Notes under the pieces: model-generated
What the model was told of the DNA's origin: nothing
The model's database searches: none
Seen by the model: the letters and a program-made list of their open reading frames with translations, nothing else
Source: Smallanthus sonchifolius
Taxonomy: Eukaryota > Streptophyta > Magnoliopsida > Asterales > Asteraceae
NCBI GenBank assembly: GCA_023525975.1
Contig: CM042032.1
Coordinates: 35,568,001 to 35,632,000, forward strand
DNA: 64,000 nt
Direction: 5' to 3'
Position numbers and translations under genes: made by a program
Shown: positions 45,187 to 57,125 of the stretch, one piece after another
Numbering within the stretch: the stretch's first letter is position 1
How the letters are laid out: each line of letters starts with the position of its first letter

Positions 45187-47237
45187 GACATAATCCTATA
45201 AGGGTTATTGTGGATCGCTTGAAAAAATCTACACACTTTCAACCCATTCGAGAAGACTTTAAGAAGGATAAATTAAAAAGATTATACATAAATGAGATTG
45301 TCACTAGGCACGTTGTGCCTATCTCTATCATATCTGACATGGACAGTCGATTTACTTCAAAGTTCTAATAGACCTTACATAAATCTTTAGGCACACGCTT
45401 GGTATGAGCACTGCATACCACCCTCAAACGGATGATCAAAGAGAAAAGGCATCCAGACATTAGAGGACATGCTCCGAGCATGTGTAATAGATTTTGGTGG
45501 CAATTGGGATACTCATTTAACTTTGGTTGAGTTTTCTTATAACAACAACTATCATAGCAGCATCAAGGCTGCATCTTTTGAATCCTTGTATACATGTAAA
45601 TGCCAATCACCGGTATGTTGGACCGAAGTTAGTGACAGCTAATTGACTGGTCTAGAAATCTTACAAGAAACAAGTGATAAGATTTTTAAGATCAGAGACA
45701 GATTGAATACGGCTAGGGATCCACAGAAAAGTTATGCCGATACCCGGAGAAAGCCATTGGAATTCCGGATCTGAGACAAGGTGATATTGAAAGTATCACC
45801 TTGGAAAGGTGTCATCCGATTTGGAAAGAGGGGCAAACTTAACCCTTGATACATTGCTCACTTTAAATTTTGGCAACAATTTGCCATGTAGCATACAATA
45901 TGAAACTACCACAGGAATTAAGAATTGTGCATGATACTTTTCATGTCTCGGATTTGAAGAAATTCCTAACTGACGACTCAATGATCATACCACTCGATGA
46001 GATTCACATTGACAACAAATACACTTTGTCTAGGAACCAGTAGAAATCATGGATAGGGATGTCAAGAAGCTCAAACAAAGTCACATACCAATCGTTATGG
46101 TCAAATGGAAGTAAACAAAAGTGGACCTGAATATACTTGGGAACGCGAGGATCAGATGAAGCTAAAATACCCTTCTTTATTTGAGAATACGACCTGAATA
46201 TACTTGGGAACGTGAAGATCAGATGAAGCTAAAAGACCCTTCTTTATTTGAGAAGACATTAGTCACTGATAACTCAAACTGAATTTCGGGACGAAATTCT
46301 TTTAACCGGGGAGACTGTGACACCCGTCAATTTATCAGCTCTTCATTCTACTATTCAATTCTATGTGTTACTAGACTAAGTGCAACCTTAATACTTAGTT
46401 AGTTACAAACTAGGTCATTTGGGGATAAGCACTACAATTCACTAGATCATTCATAAATAGAAGAAACTTAGCAAATATTGGTGATAACATGTATAATATA
46501 TTAAAACTTCAAAGTCTTGTACATCATAAATACCCATAGTTATGGAAATTATAATGATACATTCAAACATATAATTTGTTATATACATGTATTTTCATTC
46601 ACCGTGTATATTAATAATTACATACATATCTATTTTCATATGAAAATTTGTTATTTGATGTATAAAATATATTTATACATGCTTGCATGCAACATTTTGC
46701 TAAACTACATAATTGTTATTTTATGGAGACTTAAATTTACAAAAAAATTCTTTATTTTAAGGATCTTAACGATTCATGAAAATCAAGACTGTGTAATATT
46801 ATATTGATGTCTAAAAATATTTTTATAAATACATTATATGTATAAAAATCCTTAAATTTATAAACCTTATTATTAATATTGGTCAAACCACCACCATACC
46901 CATGTTAATCATGACACCACCTCACCACCCTCACCACTCCCTCTCCTCCCCCTCCATACCTACGGCCAACACCAACCATCTCCCCGCCCACATAAACCAT
47001 ACTCTCATTTATCTATAAATACCATTAGATTTCACCATTCAACTCACACCATCAATCTCTCTATCTCCCTCACTCTCCCTATCGGTTTCCCCTCTCTTGA
47101 AGCCATGAACCCCCAAGCACATAAACAAACATTCATTGTTGAAGTTTAGCAAGTTCCTCTCAAGATCCACACTTGTTTTAACAAGTCTCGACTCTTTTTA
47201 AGTCTTCATTTAAGTTTTACTTAAGTTTTTCAAAGCA
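45187..47237 (+). repeat. Tandem unit 2 of G2 (2,051 bp)
   Basis: A near-identical copy joined directly to the truncated LTR of unit 1. It has the integrase piece with stops, the hairpin GAATTTCGGGACGAAATTC (about 46281-46299), LTR start 46316 and TATA at about 47012. No intact frame. Confidence 0.9.
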
Positions 47238-49285
47238 TACATAATCCTATAAGTGTTATTGTGGATAACTTGAAAAAATCTACACACTTTCAACCCATTC
47301 GAGAAGACTTTAAGATGGATAAATTAAAAATTATACACAAATGAGATCGTCACTAGGCACGTAGTGCCTATCTCTATCATATCTGACAGGGATAGTTGAT
47401 TTACTTCAAGGTTCTGATAGACCTTACAGAAATCTTTAGCACACGCTTGGTATGAGTACTGCATACCACCCTCAAACGGGTGATCAAAGAGAAAAGGCAT
47501 CCAGACATTAGAGGACATGCTCAGAGCATGTGTAATAGATTTTGGTGGCAATTGGGATACTCATTTAACTTTGGTTAGGTTTTCTTATAACAACAACTAT
47601 TATACCAGCGTCAAGGCTGCACCTTTTGAATCCTTGTATGGATGTAAATGCCAATCACCGGTATGTTGGACCGAAGTTAGTGACAACCAATTGACTGGTC
47701 TAGAAATATTACAAGAAACAAGTGATAAGATTTTTAAGATCAGAGACAGATTGAATACGGCTAGGGATCCATAGAAAAGTTATGCCGATACCCGGAGAAA
47801 GCCATTGGAATTCTGGATCTGAGACAAGGTGATATTGAAAGTATCACCTTGGAAAGGTGTCGTCCGATTTGGAAAGACGGGCAAACTTAACCCTTGATAC
47901 ATTGGTCCACTTTAAATTTTGGCAACAATTTGCCATGTAGCATAGAATATGAAACTGCCACCGGAATTAAGAATTGTGCATGATACTTTTCATGTCTCGG
48001 ATTTGAAGAAATGCCTAACTGACGATTCAATGATCATACCACTCGATGAGATTCACATTGACAACAAATACACTTTATCGAGGAACCAGTAGAAATCATG
48101 GATAGGGATGTCAAGAAGGTCAAACAAAGTCACATTCCAATCGTTATGGTCAAATGGAAGTAAAAAAGTGGACCTGAATATACTTGGGAACGCTAGGATA
48201 AGATGAAGCTAAAATACCCTTCTTTATTTGAGAATACGACCTGAATATACTTGGGAACGCGAGGATCAGACGAAGCTAAAAGACCCTTCTTTATTTGAGA
48301 AGACCTTAGTCACTGATAACTCAAACTGAATTTCAGGACGAAATTCTTTTAACTAGGGAGACTGTGACACCCGTCAATTTATCAGCTCTTCATTCTACTA
48401 TTCAATTCTATGTGTTACTAGACTAAGTGCAACCTTAAGACTTAGTTAGTTACAAACTAGGTCATTTGGAGATATGCACTAAAATTCACTAGATCATTCA
48501 TAAATAGAAGAAACTTAGCAAATATTGGTGATAACATGTATAATATATTAAAACTTCAAAGTCTTGTACATCATAAATACCCATAGTTATGGAAATTATA
48601 ATGATACATTCAAACATATAATTTGTTATATACATGTATTTTCATTCACCGTGTATATTAATAATTACATACATATCTATTTTCGTATGAAAATTTGTTA
48701 TCTGATGTATAAAATATATTCATACATGCTTGCATGCAACATTTTTCTAAACTACATAATTGTTATTTTATGTAGACTTAAATTTACAAAAAATATTCTT
48801 TATTTTAAGGATCTTAACGATTCATAAAAATCAAGACTATGTAATATTATCTTGATGTCTAAAAATATTTTTATAAATACATTATATGTATAAAAATTCT
48901 TAAATTTATAAACCTTATTATTAATATTGGTCAAACCACCACCATACCCATGTTAATCATGACACCACCTCACCACCCTCACCATTCCCTCTCCTCCCCC
49001 TCCATACCTACGGCCAACACCAACCATCTCCCCGCCCATATAAACCATACTCTCATTTATCTATAAATACCATTAGATTTCACCATTCAACTCACACCAT
49101 CAATCTCTCTATCTCCCTCACTCTCCCTATCGGTTTCCCCTCTCTTGGAGCCATGAACCCCCAAGCACATAAACAAACATTCATTGTTGAAGTTTAGCAA
49201 GTTCTTCTCAAGATCCACACTTGTTTTAACAAGTCTCGACTCTTTTTAAGTCTTCATTTAAGTTTTACCTAAGTTTTTCAAAGCA
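47238..49285 (+). repeat. Tandem unit 3 of G2 (2,048 bp)
   Basis: Third copy. Integrase piece [19 protein letters not shown] (47517-47774), hairpin GAATTTCAGGACGAAATTC (one arm mutated), LTR start 48363, TATA at about 49061. After 49285 the LTR continues uninterrupted, so this is the copy with the original downstream flank. Confidence 0.9.
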
Positions 49286-50040
49286 TTCTTTACTTCATTT
49301 CATCCTAGAAACCGTATACATAACCTACAACAACATTCATGCATCTTGTTATGATTTCAACTACCAATCTTTAAGGCTAGACCTTTGGTTGATAACAAAA
49401 AGGTTTGTGGTTCACACAAGCATACCTTCAACATAAAGGTCTAGGTGTGATCTAGGATCTTTGTTGATAACAAAAAGGTTTGTGGTTCATACAAGCATAC
49501 CTTCAACATAAAGATCTAAATGGTTTCCACATACCTTTCTATTTTTCTCTTGATATATGATCTTTGTGGATAACAAAAAAGTTTGTGGTTCACACAAGCA
49601 TACCTTTAACATAAAGGTCTAGGCTTTTTCTCTATGATTTTTGGTTTATAACACAAAGGTTTGTGGTTCATACGAGCATACCTTCAACAAAAAGATCTAG
49701 ATGATTTTTACTTTAGTAACTATAGATATTATTTTTTAATTTTATTCTTTCATGGATCATATTTTGATACATATATATATATATATACACACACATATAT
49801 ATGTTCATATATATAACACTAAACAAGACGATCCATTGATAAGTCATGGAACTTTGGCTATTAACATACAACACACATAAATGAATATTTATTTTCTAAG
49901 ATATATTTATCTTCAAAAATATATATTTATAGACATGATTTTTCTACAAGACATTATTTATAAATCACTAATGGTTTGGTTAAGTGTTTTCTACTTATAA
50001 TCTACTTAGGTGCAAGACATTATTTATAAATCACCAATTG
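48363..50040 (+). repeat. G2 LTR (longest copy, 3' truncated)
   Basis: Starts TGTGACACCCGTCAATTT and runs beyond the tandem unit through four degenerate 75-100-base repeats (49380-49690) and TA-rich DNA. It has no recognisable LTR end before the Athila-like gag fragment at 50042. AAGACATTATTTATAAATCAC is present twice near the break (49950 and 50015). Confidence 0.65.
49380..49690. repeat. Four degenerate repeats with TTGTG/CACAA hairpins
   Basis: Each contains GATAACAAAAAGGTTTGTGG and TTCACACAAGCATACCTTCA. The stretch AAGGTTTGTGGTTCACACAA followed by GCATACCTT can fold on itself. Spacing 75-100 bases. Confidence 0.75.
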
Positions 50041-50041
50041 G

Positions 50042-50472
50042 GCTTTTCCTCACAGAGAGAATGGAAACAGTCGTAGTTTGACTGCTTCTTCTGACATACC
50101 ATTTATACGAAAGGTGTCACAAACTTCCAGGAAGTACGTAATATGAGAATTTAGGTCTTCACCGGCAAGACCATCGTACTGGAAAGTGTTTTCAATCATC
50201 TGAATGATTTGGGAAGGAATCTGGAAGTTGTTTGCTTGCACCGTCGGTCTCGTGATGCTAGGTCATGCTCCTTCCAATGATGGCTTTTTGTAATCAGCAA
50301 TCGCCATCTGATAAGCTATTGTTTTTGTTCCCGGTTATTCTTCTGAGTGTTGCTCTTCTAAGTGCTGACTCTCCACTTATTTTGCCTTAGTGTTCTCCTA
50401 CTTACGTTTTTTAATCTCACGCTCAAGATCAGGATATAGTGGTATGAGGTCGGATTTTGACGACCTAGTCAT
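50042..50472 (-). pseudogene. Athila-like Gypsy gag, N-terminal fragment
   Basis: Minus strand: begins at ATG 50472 with MTRSSKSDLIPLYPDLER, has several stops, then NNFQIPSQIIQMIENTFQYDG, EDLNSHITYFLEVCDTFRIN and EEAVKLRLFPFSL, the conserved start of Athila/Tat-type Gag. It is cut at 50042 by the junction with the G2 LTR. No other Athila domain is in the window. Confidence 0.8.
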
Positions 50473-50585
50473 GCACTATCCTAACACGGACTAACTGGCC
50501 TAGGCACTAAATAACTAGTAAATTAAAATAAAACATAAATAAATGACTAAACTACTGGCTCAGACCTTTTTCAAAATCACCGTAT

Positions 50586-50601
50586 CCCCGCAACGGCGCC
50601 A
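50586..50601 (-). promoter_or_regulatory. Primer binding site (tRNA-Asp type)
   Basis: On the minus strand TGGCGCCGTTGCGGGG, the tRNA-Asp-complementary site used by Athila-like elements, about 115 bases before the gag ATG. This supports the orientation and family call. Confidence 0.85.
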
Positions 50602-51134
50602 ATAACTTTTACGTGTACAATTCGTAACTTAAATTAATTTTGGAATTCCCTGAACAAGCTCAATTTTAATGATAATCATTAATAACCAAACTACACATGT
50701 ATAGGCAAGTGTACCTACCGCAATGCAATATAGTATATAGTAAGTACCAAATATCAATCCGGGAGCTAGATGTCTCATGATACTGAATCCTCTATTAATA
50801 TCTAGTCTAAGAAAGATATGTTAAATTAACTAGCCAATTATTGTGAACAAGACTCAAGACATAACGAAATTAAGAATCTTTTAGAAATCTGATTAAGTAC
50901 ATAACCGTTAGACTCGAATCAACTATGTTGGAAATATGGATAGATTGATTTGTTATGAAAGTTGTTTTTATGATTTGGAAGAAGAATAGAATAGTGTGTG
51001 AAGTACTAGGTTGAATTAGAGCCCGTTAGGGTTAATCCCACGAAACAAGAATAGAAATGTTATAGACACACACTAACACCCTAATATGGTAAAGCCAGTT
51101 TTATTATCAATTCCTAATGAAATAGAGTTTCTAT

Positions 51135-51598
51135 TAGGGGTGTAAATGAGTCAAGCCGCCTCGAGATCTACTCGGGATTGGATCGGTAAAAAACTCGAAT
51201 AAGCCAAGCCTTAAGGAGCCCGATCCCGATCCCGAGCCTAAAATATGGCTCGTTTAGTTATCGAGCCCGAGCTCGAGCTCGAGCTTTGCCTTCTAAGTTC
51301 GTTTAGGCTCGCGAGCTTAACGAGCCTAGTAATATTTTATTTTTTTATATATTTAATATATTATTCAATATAACTCCCCAAATAGAGCTCGAGGCGAGCT
51401 TTTGCTCGTTTAATCCTCTTGAATGAAATCAATCCTTCCCGAGTTGATCTCGAGCTTTATTTTCACTCCACGATTCGAGTTCGATCAAAAAATTATAGGC
51501 TCGAACCGAGCTGAGCTCGAGCTCGAGCTTCAGGATAATCTAACAAGCCGAGCTTGATTAGTGTCAGGCTCGGGCTCGACTCGGCTCATTCATATATC
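51135..51598. mobile_element. hAT-like non-autonomous insert rich in GAGCTCGAGC
   Basis: Starts TAGGGGTGTAAATGAG, a hAT-type terminal sequence, and is filled with GAGCTC/CTCGAG words such as CGAGCTCGAGCTCGAGC (about 51268-51284 and 51513-51529). The right side has GACTCGGCTCATT, the start of the expected inverted terminus, but then diverges, so the right end and duplication are not confirmed. Such GAGCTCGAG-rich repeats are common in plants (recalled). Confidence 0.5.
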
Positions 51599-52185
51599 AT
51601 TTTCGTTGGTTCCAATCCCTATGTAGTTCACTAGTTATACCAATTTTATATCTGATTTATTCTTTACCGGTTAAGGTGTCAAGCCCTAGGTTATAAGTGC
51701 ACTTTTATACCATAAAGATATAACAAGCATAACTTCAAAGAAAGACCCAACAAGAAAACATAAATCAAATATGAGATCAATAACAAAGAGTAAACATACA
51801 CATCACAAGTTCATGACAATAATTTGTACTAAAGTCACACAATCATAACAAAACAAGCCAATCAAACAATCCAAACACAATATCATCTCACAACGGCTAA
51901 AAAGTGTTTAGCCAGCCATGATAATGGTAAATAAACACAAACCAGAAGTAAACATGAATACAAAATAGCAAGGAATCAAAACAAATAGCAAACTAATTTG
52001 AGCTACACGTGTATACGCAACCCGGAAGGATGGATCTTCAAGCTTTGAGTCTCTAGAGCTCCCTAACCAAGTATTCTACTCCTCAACAGTGTCTTCACCC
52101 TCCAATTTGCACCTCTGGTCGAACATAGAAACCCTAGCCCATAACGTTCTTTAAATAGACTACAAATAGGGTTTCTGCCCGGTCC

Positions 52186-52335
52186 GCGTACGGGTCGTAC
52201 GCTGCTCGTACGGGCCGTAACGTTTTTTAATGGGCCATGCCATTCTTCCTTGGGTACTGGTCATACCCTGTAGAGTGGATATGGGCTTCAATTCACATAT
52301 GGGCCATACTATAAAGGGTGTATGAGCCATACCTT
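52186..52335. repeat. Array of GTACGGGTCGTAC / GTATGAGCCATAC dyads
   Basis: Words include GCGTACGGGTCGTACGC (52186-52202), CGTACGGGCCGTA, ATGGGCCATGCC, GGTACTGGTCATACC, ATATGGGCCATAC and GTATGAGCCATACC. The arms change from CGTACG/CGTACG to GTATG/CATAC together. It sits next to the minus-strand TATA-like box of the Athila-like LTR. Confidence 0.65.
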
Positions 52336-52605
52336 TATGGATCTCCATTTTTTTTCTTCTATCATTCGTCCGGCAACTTCGTTCTTCTTTAAATGTCAAC
52401 ACAAATCATCAATATGTAACTATTCTTATCAGATTTGCAATTCAAACTATTCAAAATGTAAGGAATTTAGCTATAAAAACATGTGTTATTCGGAACTCGT
52501 CATGATCCGCTATGGGTTGGATTTAGCCTATATAAAATTTAATGCTTTTGAATTTGATATTGATTTCTGAAAAACACTTTAACCCATAATACCCGATTGA
52601 TGACA

Positions 52606-53348
52606 CTCTGTTATGACTCTATTATACCACTTAAGCACGAAGTGAGGACTCCGAGCTATTGTTACGCTGTGGATATCTCGTAATAGGATCTTGTGCTAGT
52701 GACGGTTCTTCCCATTCGTAGGTTGTGAACATTATGCTATTAAGGTGAGTTCTTGAGACCTTCTTTTAAATGTATTGTTTTAGGGCTAACATTCATATTG
52801 CCAAAATTTTAACATGAGTTATCGAGGCCCTCTTTTAAATGTTTTGTTTTAGCGCTTACATACATAATGCAAAGATTTATGTGAGTTCTTGAGGCCCTCT
52901 TTTAAATGTTTTGTTTTAGGGGTAACATTCATAATGCCAAAAAGTTTAATGTGAGTTATTGAAGGCCCTCTTTTAAGTATTTTAATGGTTTAGGGCTTAT
53001 ATGCATATTACAAAGGTTTACTTAAGTTCTTGAGGCCCACTTGTAAACGTTTTGAAGCTTTGGGCCAATGCACATGTTAAGGAACTGATTTGGATGAATA
53101 TGAAGTTTCACACGCCATTTTTGAAATGTTTTGGGCACATTGGCATTTTATTAATTGGTTTTGCTGTGATTTATATATTATGCCCTTTTCTATAATTTTT
53201 GTGCTAGAATACATGCTTGAAATGATTTTCAAATGAAAAGGTTTTGAATGACAAATTCTTTCCCAATGGAATATTTGAAATAACACATCCTCGTGAGTTC
53301 TTTTGACACTGGTTTTGAACAAAGATTTTTAAACTAGGTTTTAATAAA
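52606..53348. repeat. LTR fragment with five-fold repeat of the donor block
   Basis: From about 52740 to 53090 a 68-75-base unit is repeated five times, each with GTGAGTTCTTGAGGCCCTCT and TTTAAATGTTTTG. This is the block that follows the donor-like site in other LTRs here. No LTR ends are found, and it is cut at 53349 by the G3 LTR. The rest is non-coding. Confidence 0.6.
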
Positions 53349-53451
53349 TGTAACGACCCAACTTTCTAGATTATCCTATGATATGTTTATTGTATTATAG
53401 GGGGGTGTTTATTGATAAAAAGAAAGTTGAAGGGTACTTCGTAAGTGGTGG

Positions 53452-54219
53452 AATTAACTAGTTTTGGAAGAAGGAGTTAAAATGTCAAGTGGAATGATTG
53501 TTTTTGTAATTAGCTAAAAGCTGATTTGGGTGGAGGACTAAAAGTAGCGACACACACCTTACGTGTGTGTGTGAATCGCAATTTTGATAGAAAAGAGAAG
53601 GAGAAAAAGGGGTCTTGCTCGAGAACTCCAAATCTGGTGATGCATGCTTGAATTGAAGGATTGTAGTGCACATTCCTTCACATATTCAAGTAAGTTTAAC
53701 ATATCTTCTCATTTCCTTCATGTAATTCTTGTTCTTGAAGGGGGTTTAGGAGGATGAACCCTAATGGATGAAATTGAGGGTTGTGGTAAGTTCAATGTTG
53801 GTTAGGCTTGTTAATCTAACATTAGTAAAGCTAGAGGTCCAACCAATGTGAATTGATTTCATCTAATTAAAGTTTTTGAAAATTAGGGTTCTTGAGAACC
53901 TAATTTGGGGGGGTTTTCAATTGAGGTGTTTAAATGGTGAATTGAGTGTGGACAAGTGTTTATGGAGGTATATAAACACATTTTAAAGTTGAAAACTCAA
54001 TTGTTTTGGTGAATTATTAATTGGATGAAATTATGGAAATTGGCTAAAAACTTTAGCGGGTCAAAATGGGTGGACTTGGTTTAGGATGGTTAAAAGCTTA
54101 AGTGAAGCTTAATAAACCAAGATTAGATGATGAGTAAGGATCATAAGATCTTGAGTGGGTCTTAAACTACATTTGATGAATGTTTTGGGGGTAAATTAGA
54201 TTACTTAAACATGTGGAAT
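53452..54219 (+). repeat. G3 LTR segment A, first copy
   Basis: 768 bases, AATTAACTAGTTTTGGAAG to ACATGTGGAAT, about 97% identical by eye to 56023-56788. It ends where the X-family sequence begins. Confidence 0.88.
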
Positions 54220-54534
54220 TTGCATATAAGTGTTTATGGCTGATCGACCCGAGATTTCAGCAAAGTGTTGCTCCATAGCTCGTGAGAAGAACCTCCGAAT
54301 CAGAAGCTCGATACAGGTAACGATCTGGCCTAGATCTTAGTTTTTGTTCGTTTTAGGGTTTTTCGGGTTTTGGATGAAAAGGTAACGTTTTTATAGATGA
54401 AACTGGAAGAAAAACATAGATTTGAGTTCTTAAACGAAAAGCAAACGTTTTGAATGTAAACAAGTTCGGGATCTTGACGTAATCAGATCCGCATGCGAAA
54501 GTTAGGGTTTTTGCGGTGAAGCAGGTCTTGCGTA

Positions 54535-54752
54535 CTTATCAAGTACGCAAGAAGCATTTCCTACTTACTTATCAATATGCAAGAAGAAGGTTATGCGTAC
54601 TTATCAAGTACGCAAGAAGAAGGTCCTGCGTACTTATCAAGTACGCATGAAGCAAAGCCTACGTACTTATCAAGTACGCATGAAACGAAGTTTGCGCACT
54701 TACTAAGTACGCAAGATCAAGGCCCTGCGCACTTGCTAAGTGCGCAAGCATC
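54535..54752. repeat. 33-bp tandem array of GCGTACTT-AAGTACGC hairpin words
   Basis: Seven units of 33 bases, each with a hairpin GCGTACTT-ATC-AAGTACGC. The last unit reads GCGCACTT-GCT-AAGTGCGC, with both arms changed together; one unit is decayed. The unit length is a multiple of three, which leaves an open frame with a repeating peptide, but nothing else suggests coding. Confidence 0.9.
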
Positions 54753-54896
54753 ATGCTGGTTAAGTAAAGTCAGTATGTTTAGAATGGTTAAACCGTTAGA
54801 GTTGGGATTTGGTCTGATGTGTATTTAACTAATCAATTCAGATCGAAAGTAACGTTGTTGGACCTTTGTTTAGGACAACCCAGATTAGCTTATCAG

Positions 54897-55763
54897 GTGA
54901 GTTCTATAAGCCCTCTTTTAAATGTTTTGAATAATATTTTTGGGCTGGTGTGCATACGTAACTATGTAACTATTTTATAAAATGATGTTTATGAATGTTG
55001 TATGTGACGTTTTATAAAATGATGTTTATGAACGATGTTTTGGAAGGAAGGGTTATGAAAGAAGTGTTTATGAAATATTTTGCCAAAAGAAGTTTATGAA
55101 GTGTTTATAAATGAAGGAATGATTTTTAAGAAAACGTACGAATGCTTTAACTGAAGTTTTGAAGTAAAAGAAGTGAATGTTTACGAAAGTCACAAACGAA
55201 CGAATCTGCCAATATTCCTTAGGGAATGAATGTTATGGGTATGAGAAGTATGTTATGGGCCTTTACCTTTTAGGGGCCTTTGTGGCTGACCAACTGTTGT
55301 ACAACTGGGGTGATAACGGTCACCAATGGGATTATCGTGATCCTTGAAGTTGGTACGATTTACCTTACAGGGTAGTCGTGCTTGAAGTTTGGTACTTGTG
55401 CCTTACGGGGTGCAGTGCTTGAAGTTTGGTATGCGTCATCCTTGTAATGCCGTGCTTGAAGTTTGGTGTTGAAGGCCCTAGGAGTTCTTCAGCCGAAGGA
55501 CAGTACGGTGTTGATGGGCCTAGTGGTGGTGATCTTTAGGTTATTCCACTAGTATGTGACGTTTGGATTTGACGGTTACGAGAAGGCGCAGATTCGATAT
55601 GTTCGTTGACTTATGTTTATGATGTTATGTTATGTTATTGCATGTTTTCGTACGCTTTTATTAATGAAGTTAAATGATATGTTTTTGGCAAATATTTGAA
55701 GTTAAGGTTTTATGAAAAGTTAGAATTCACCAGCGTAGCTGACTTTTTTGTATGCACATTCAG
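54897..55763 (+). other. Putative intron within X-family LTR
   Basis: TATCAG/GTGAGTTCTATAAGCC donor block (54897); branch-like GTAGCTGAC (55735-55743); acceptor GCACATTCAG ending 55763. About 867 bases. The reversed X LTR has the matching donor (about 62356), but its acceptor CAG reads CGG (about 61541). Confidence 0.42.
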
Positions 55764-56022
55764 GTTAAGGCAGGTTATGATGATGGATGGTGATGCTGGG
55801 CGGCTAGATGAGTTACTCGGATGATATGAAGAATGGCATCCCGTTATGATTAGCTTATGTTATGTTTATGTATTAGACTATGTTACGCTTCCGCATGTTG
55901 AACAATGTTATGATTATGTTTTAATGAAATTTTCCGCTGCGTTATTTTGATATTCAAGCCTAAGAACTGTTTGTGAATGAGTAAATCCAACGAGTGAGGC
56001 CTCCCGGGTTTGGAGCCTTACA

Positions 56023-56788
56023 AATTAACTAGTTTTGGAAGAAGGAGTTAAAATGTCAAGTGGAATGATTGTTTTTGTAATTAGCTAAAAGCTGATTTGG
56101 GTGGAGGACTAAAAGTGGCGACACACACCTTACGTGTGTGTGCATCGCAATTTTGATAGAAAAGAGAAGGAGAAAAAGGGGTCTTGCTCGAGAACTCCAA
56201 ATCTGGTGATGCATGCTTGAATTGAAGGATTGTAGTGCACATTCCTTCACATATTCAAGTAAGTTTAACATATCTTCTCATTTCCTTCATTTAATTCTTG
56301 TTCTTGAAGGGGGTTTAGGAGGATGAACCCTAATGGATGAAATTGAGGGTTGTGGTAAGTTCAATGTTGGTTAGGCTTGTTAATCTAACATTAGTAAAGC
56401 TAGAGGTCCAACTAATGTGAGTTGATTTCATCTAATTAAAGTTTTTCAAAATTAGGGTTCTTGAGAACCTAATTTGGGGGGTTTTTCAGTTGAGGTGTTT
56501 AAATGGTGAATTGAGTGTGGATAAGTGTTTATGGAGGTATATAAACACATTTTAAAGTTGAAAACTCAATTGTTTTGGTGAATTATAAATTGGATAAAAT
56601 TATGGAAATTGGGTAAAAACTTTAGCGGGTAAAAATGGGTGGACTTGGTTTAGGATGGTTAAAAGCTTGAGTGAAGCTTAATAAACCAAGATTAGTTGAT
56701 GAGTAAGGATCATAAAATCTTGAGTGGGTGTTAAACTACATTTGATGAATTTTTTTGTGGTAAATTAGATTACTTAAACATGTGGAAT
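56023..56788 (+). repeat. G3 LTR segment A, second copy
   Basis: 766 bases matching 53452-54219, but followed by the continuing G3 LTR (GTTTAGGTGATCAAGG). It starts exactly at the 3' terminus of the X-family LTR. Confidence 0.88.
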
Positions 56789-57125
56789 GTTTAGGTGATC
56801 AAGGCGATAAAAGTGATAGTTTGAAGACCGATTGGAGATTTCATTAGGCAAGGCAAGTGCTTTACACATACTTAGTAATTGATAAGTTGTTTACATGTAA
56901 GTAGATTATGTGGTAATTCCATTTACATGTTGTATGTTGATTTTGATTATGTGGTATATGGTCAAATGAAAGTGTGAATGTGGTAGAATTGGTATAATTG
57001 ACTTAATGAGGAAAGTAGTCAAATTAATGGGTGTAATGTGGTAGAATTGGTATATTTGATGTAATGAGGATATTTGTCAAACTAACGGGTGAAATGTGGT
57101 AAAACATACTTACATGTCATATGTC

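Larger units (their letters stand above)
42334..50040 (+). mobile_element. G2 Gypsy remnant with triplicated 3' part
   Basis: Begins abruptly inside RNase H next to E3, continues through the integrase, then repeats a unit of integrase C-terminus plus 3' end plus partial LTR three times: 43157-45186, 45187-47237 and 47238-49285. The LTR then runs on to about 50040, where an Athila-like fragment starts. gag, protease and RT are missing. Confidence 0.85.
50614..52605 (-). repeat. Athila-like 5' LTR (limits approximate)
   Basis: Lies upstream of the PBS on the minus strand. The proximal end is placed at TGTACA (50614) and the distal end, tentatively, at GATGACA (52605). It contains a hAT-like insert (51135-51598), a dyad-word array (52186-52335) and a TATTTAAA TATA-like box on the minus strand (about 52150). 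The second LTR and target duplication are not available. Confidence 0.4.
54220..56022 (+). mobile_element. X-family LTR, 5'-truncated, inside G3 LTR
   Basis: Ends GAGGCCTCCCGGGTTTGGAG CCTTACA, matching the reverse complement of the LTR at 61308 (TGTAAGGCCCCAATCCCGGG). From about 54270 on it parallels that LTR. About 200 bases of the LTR start are missing. It carries a 33-bp word array (54535-54752) and a donor/acceptor pair. The 3' terminus is precise and followed by AATTA. Confidence 0.78.

Noticed and set aside
44474..48827. Frame beginning MYIINTHSYGNYND found three times
   Set aside because: It lies in AT-rich LTR sequence and recurs only because the G2 unit is triplicated; no codon-level signs of coding.
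54577..54828. Open frame with a repeating YLSST-like peptide
   Set aside because: The frame is open because the hairpin repeat unit is 33 bases. It lies in an LTR, has no homologue I recognise and decays outside the array.
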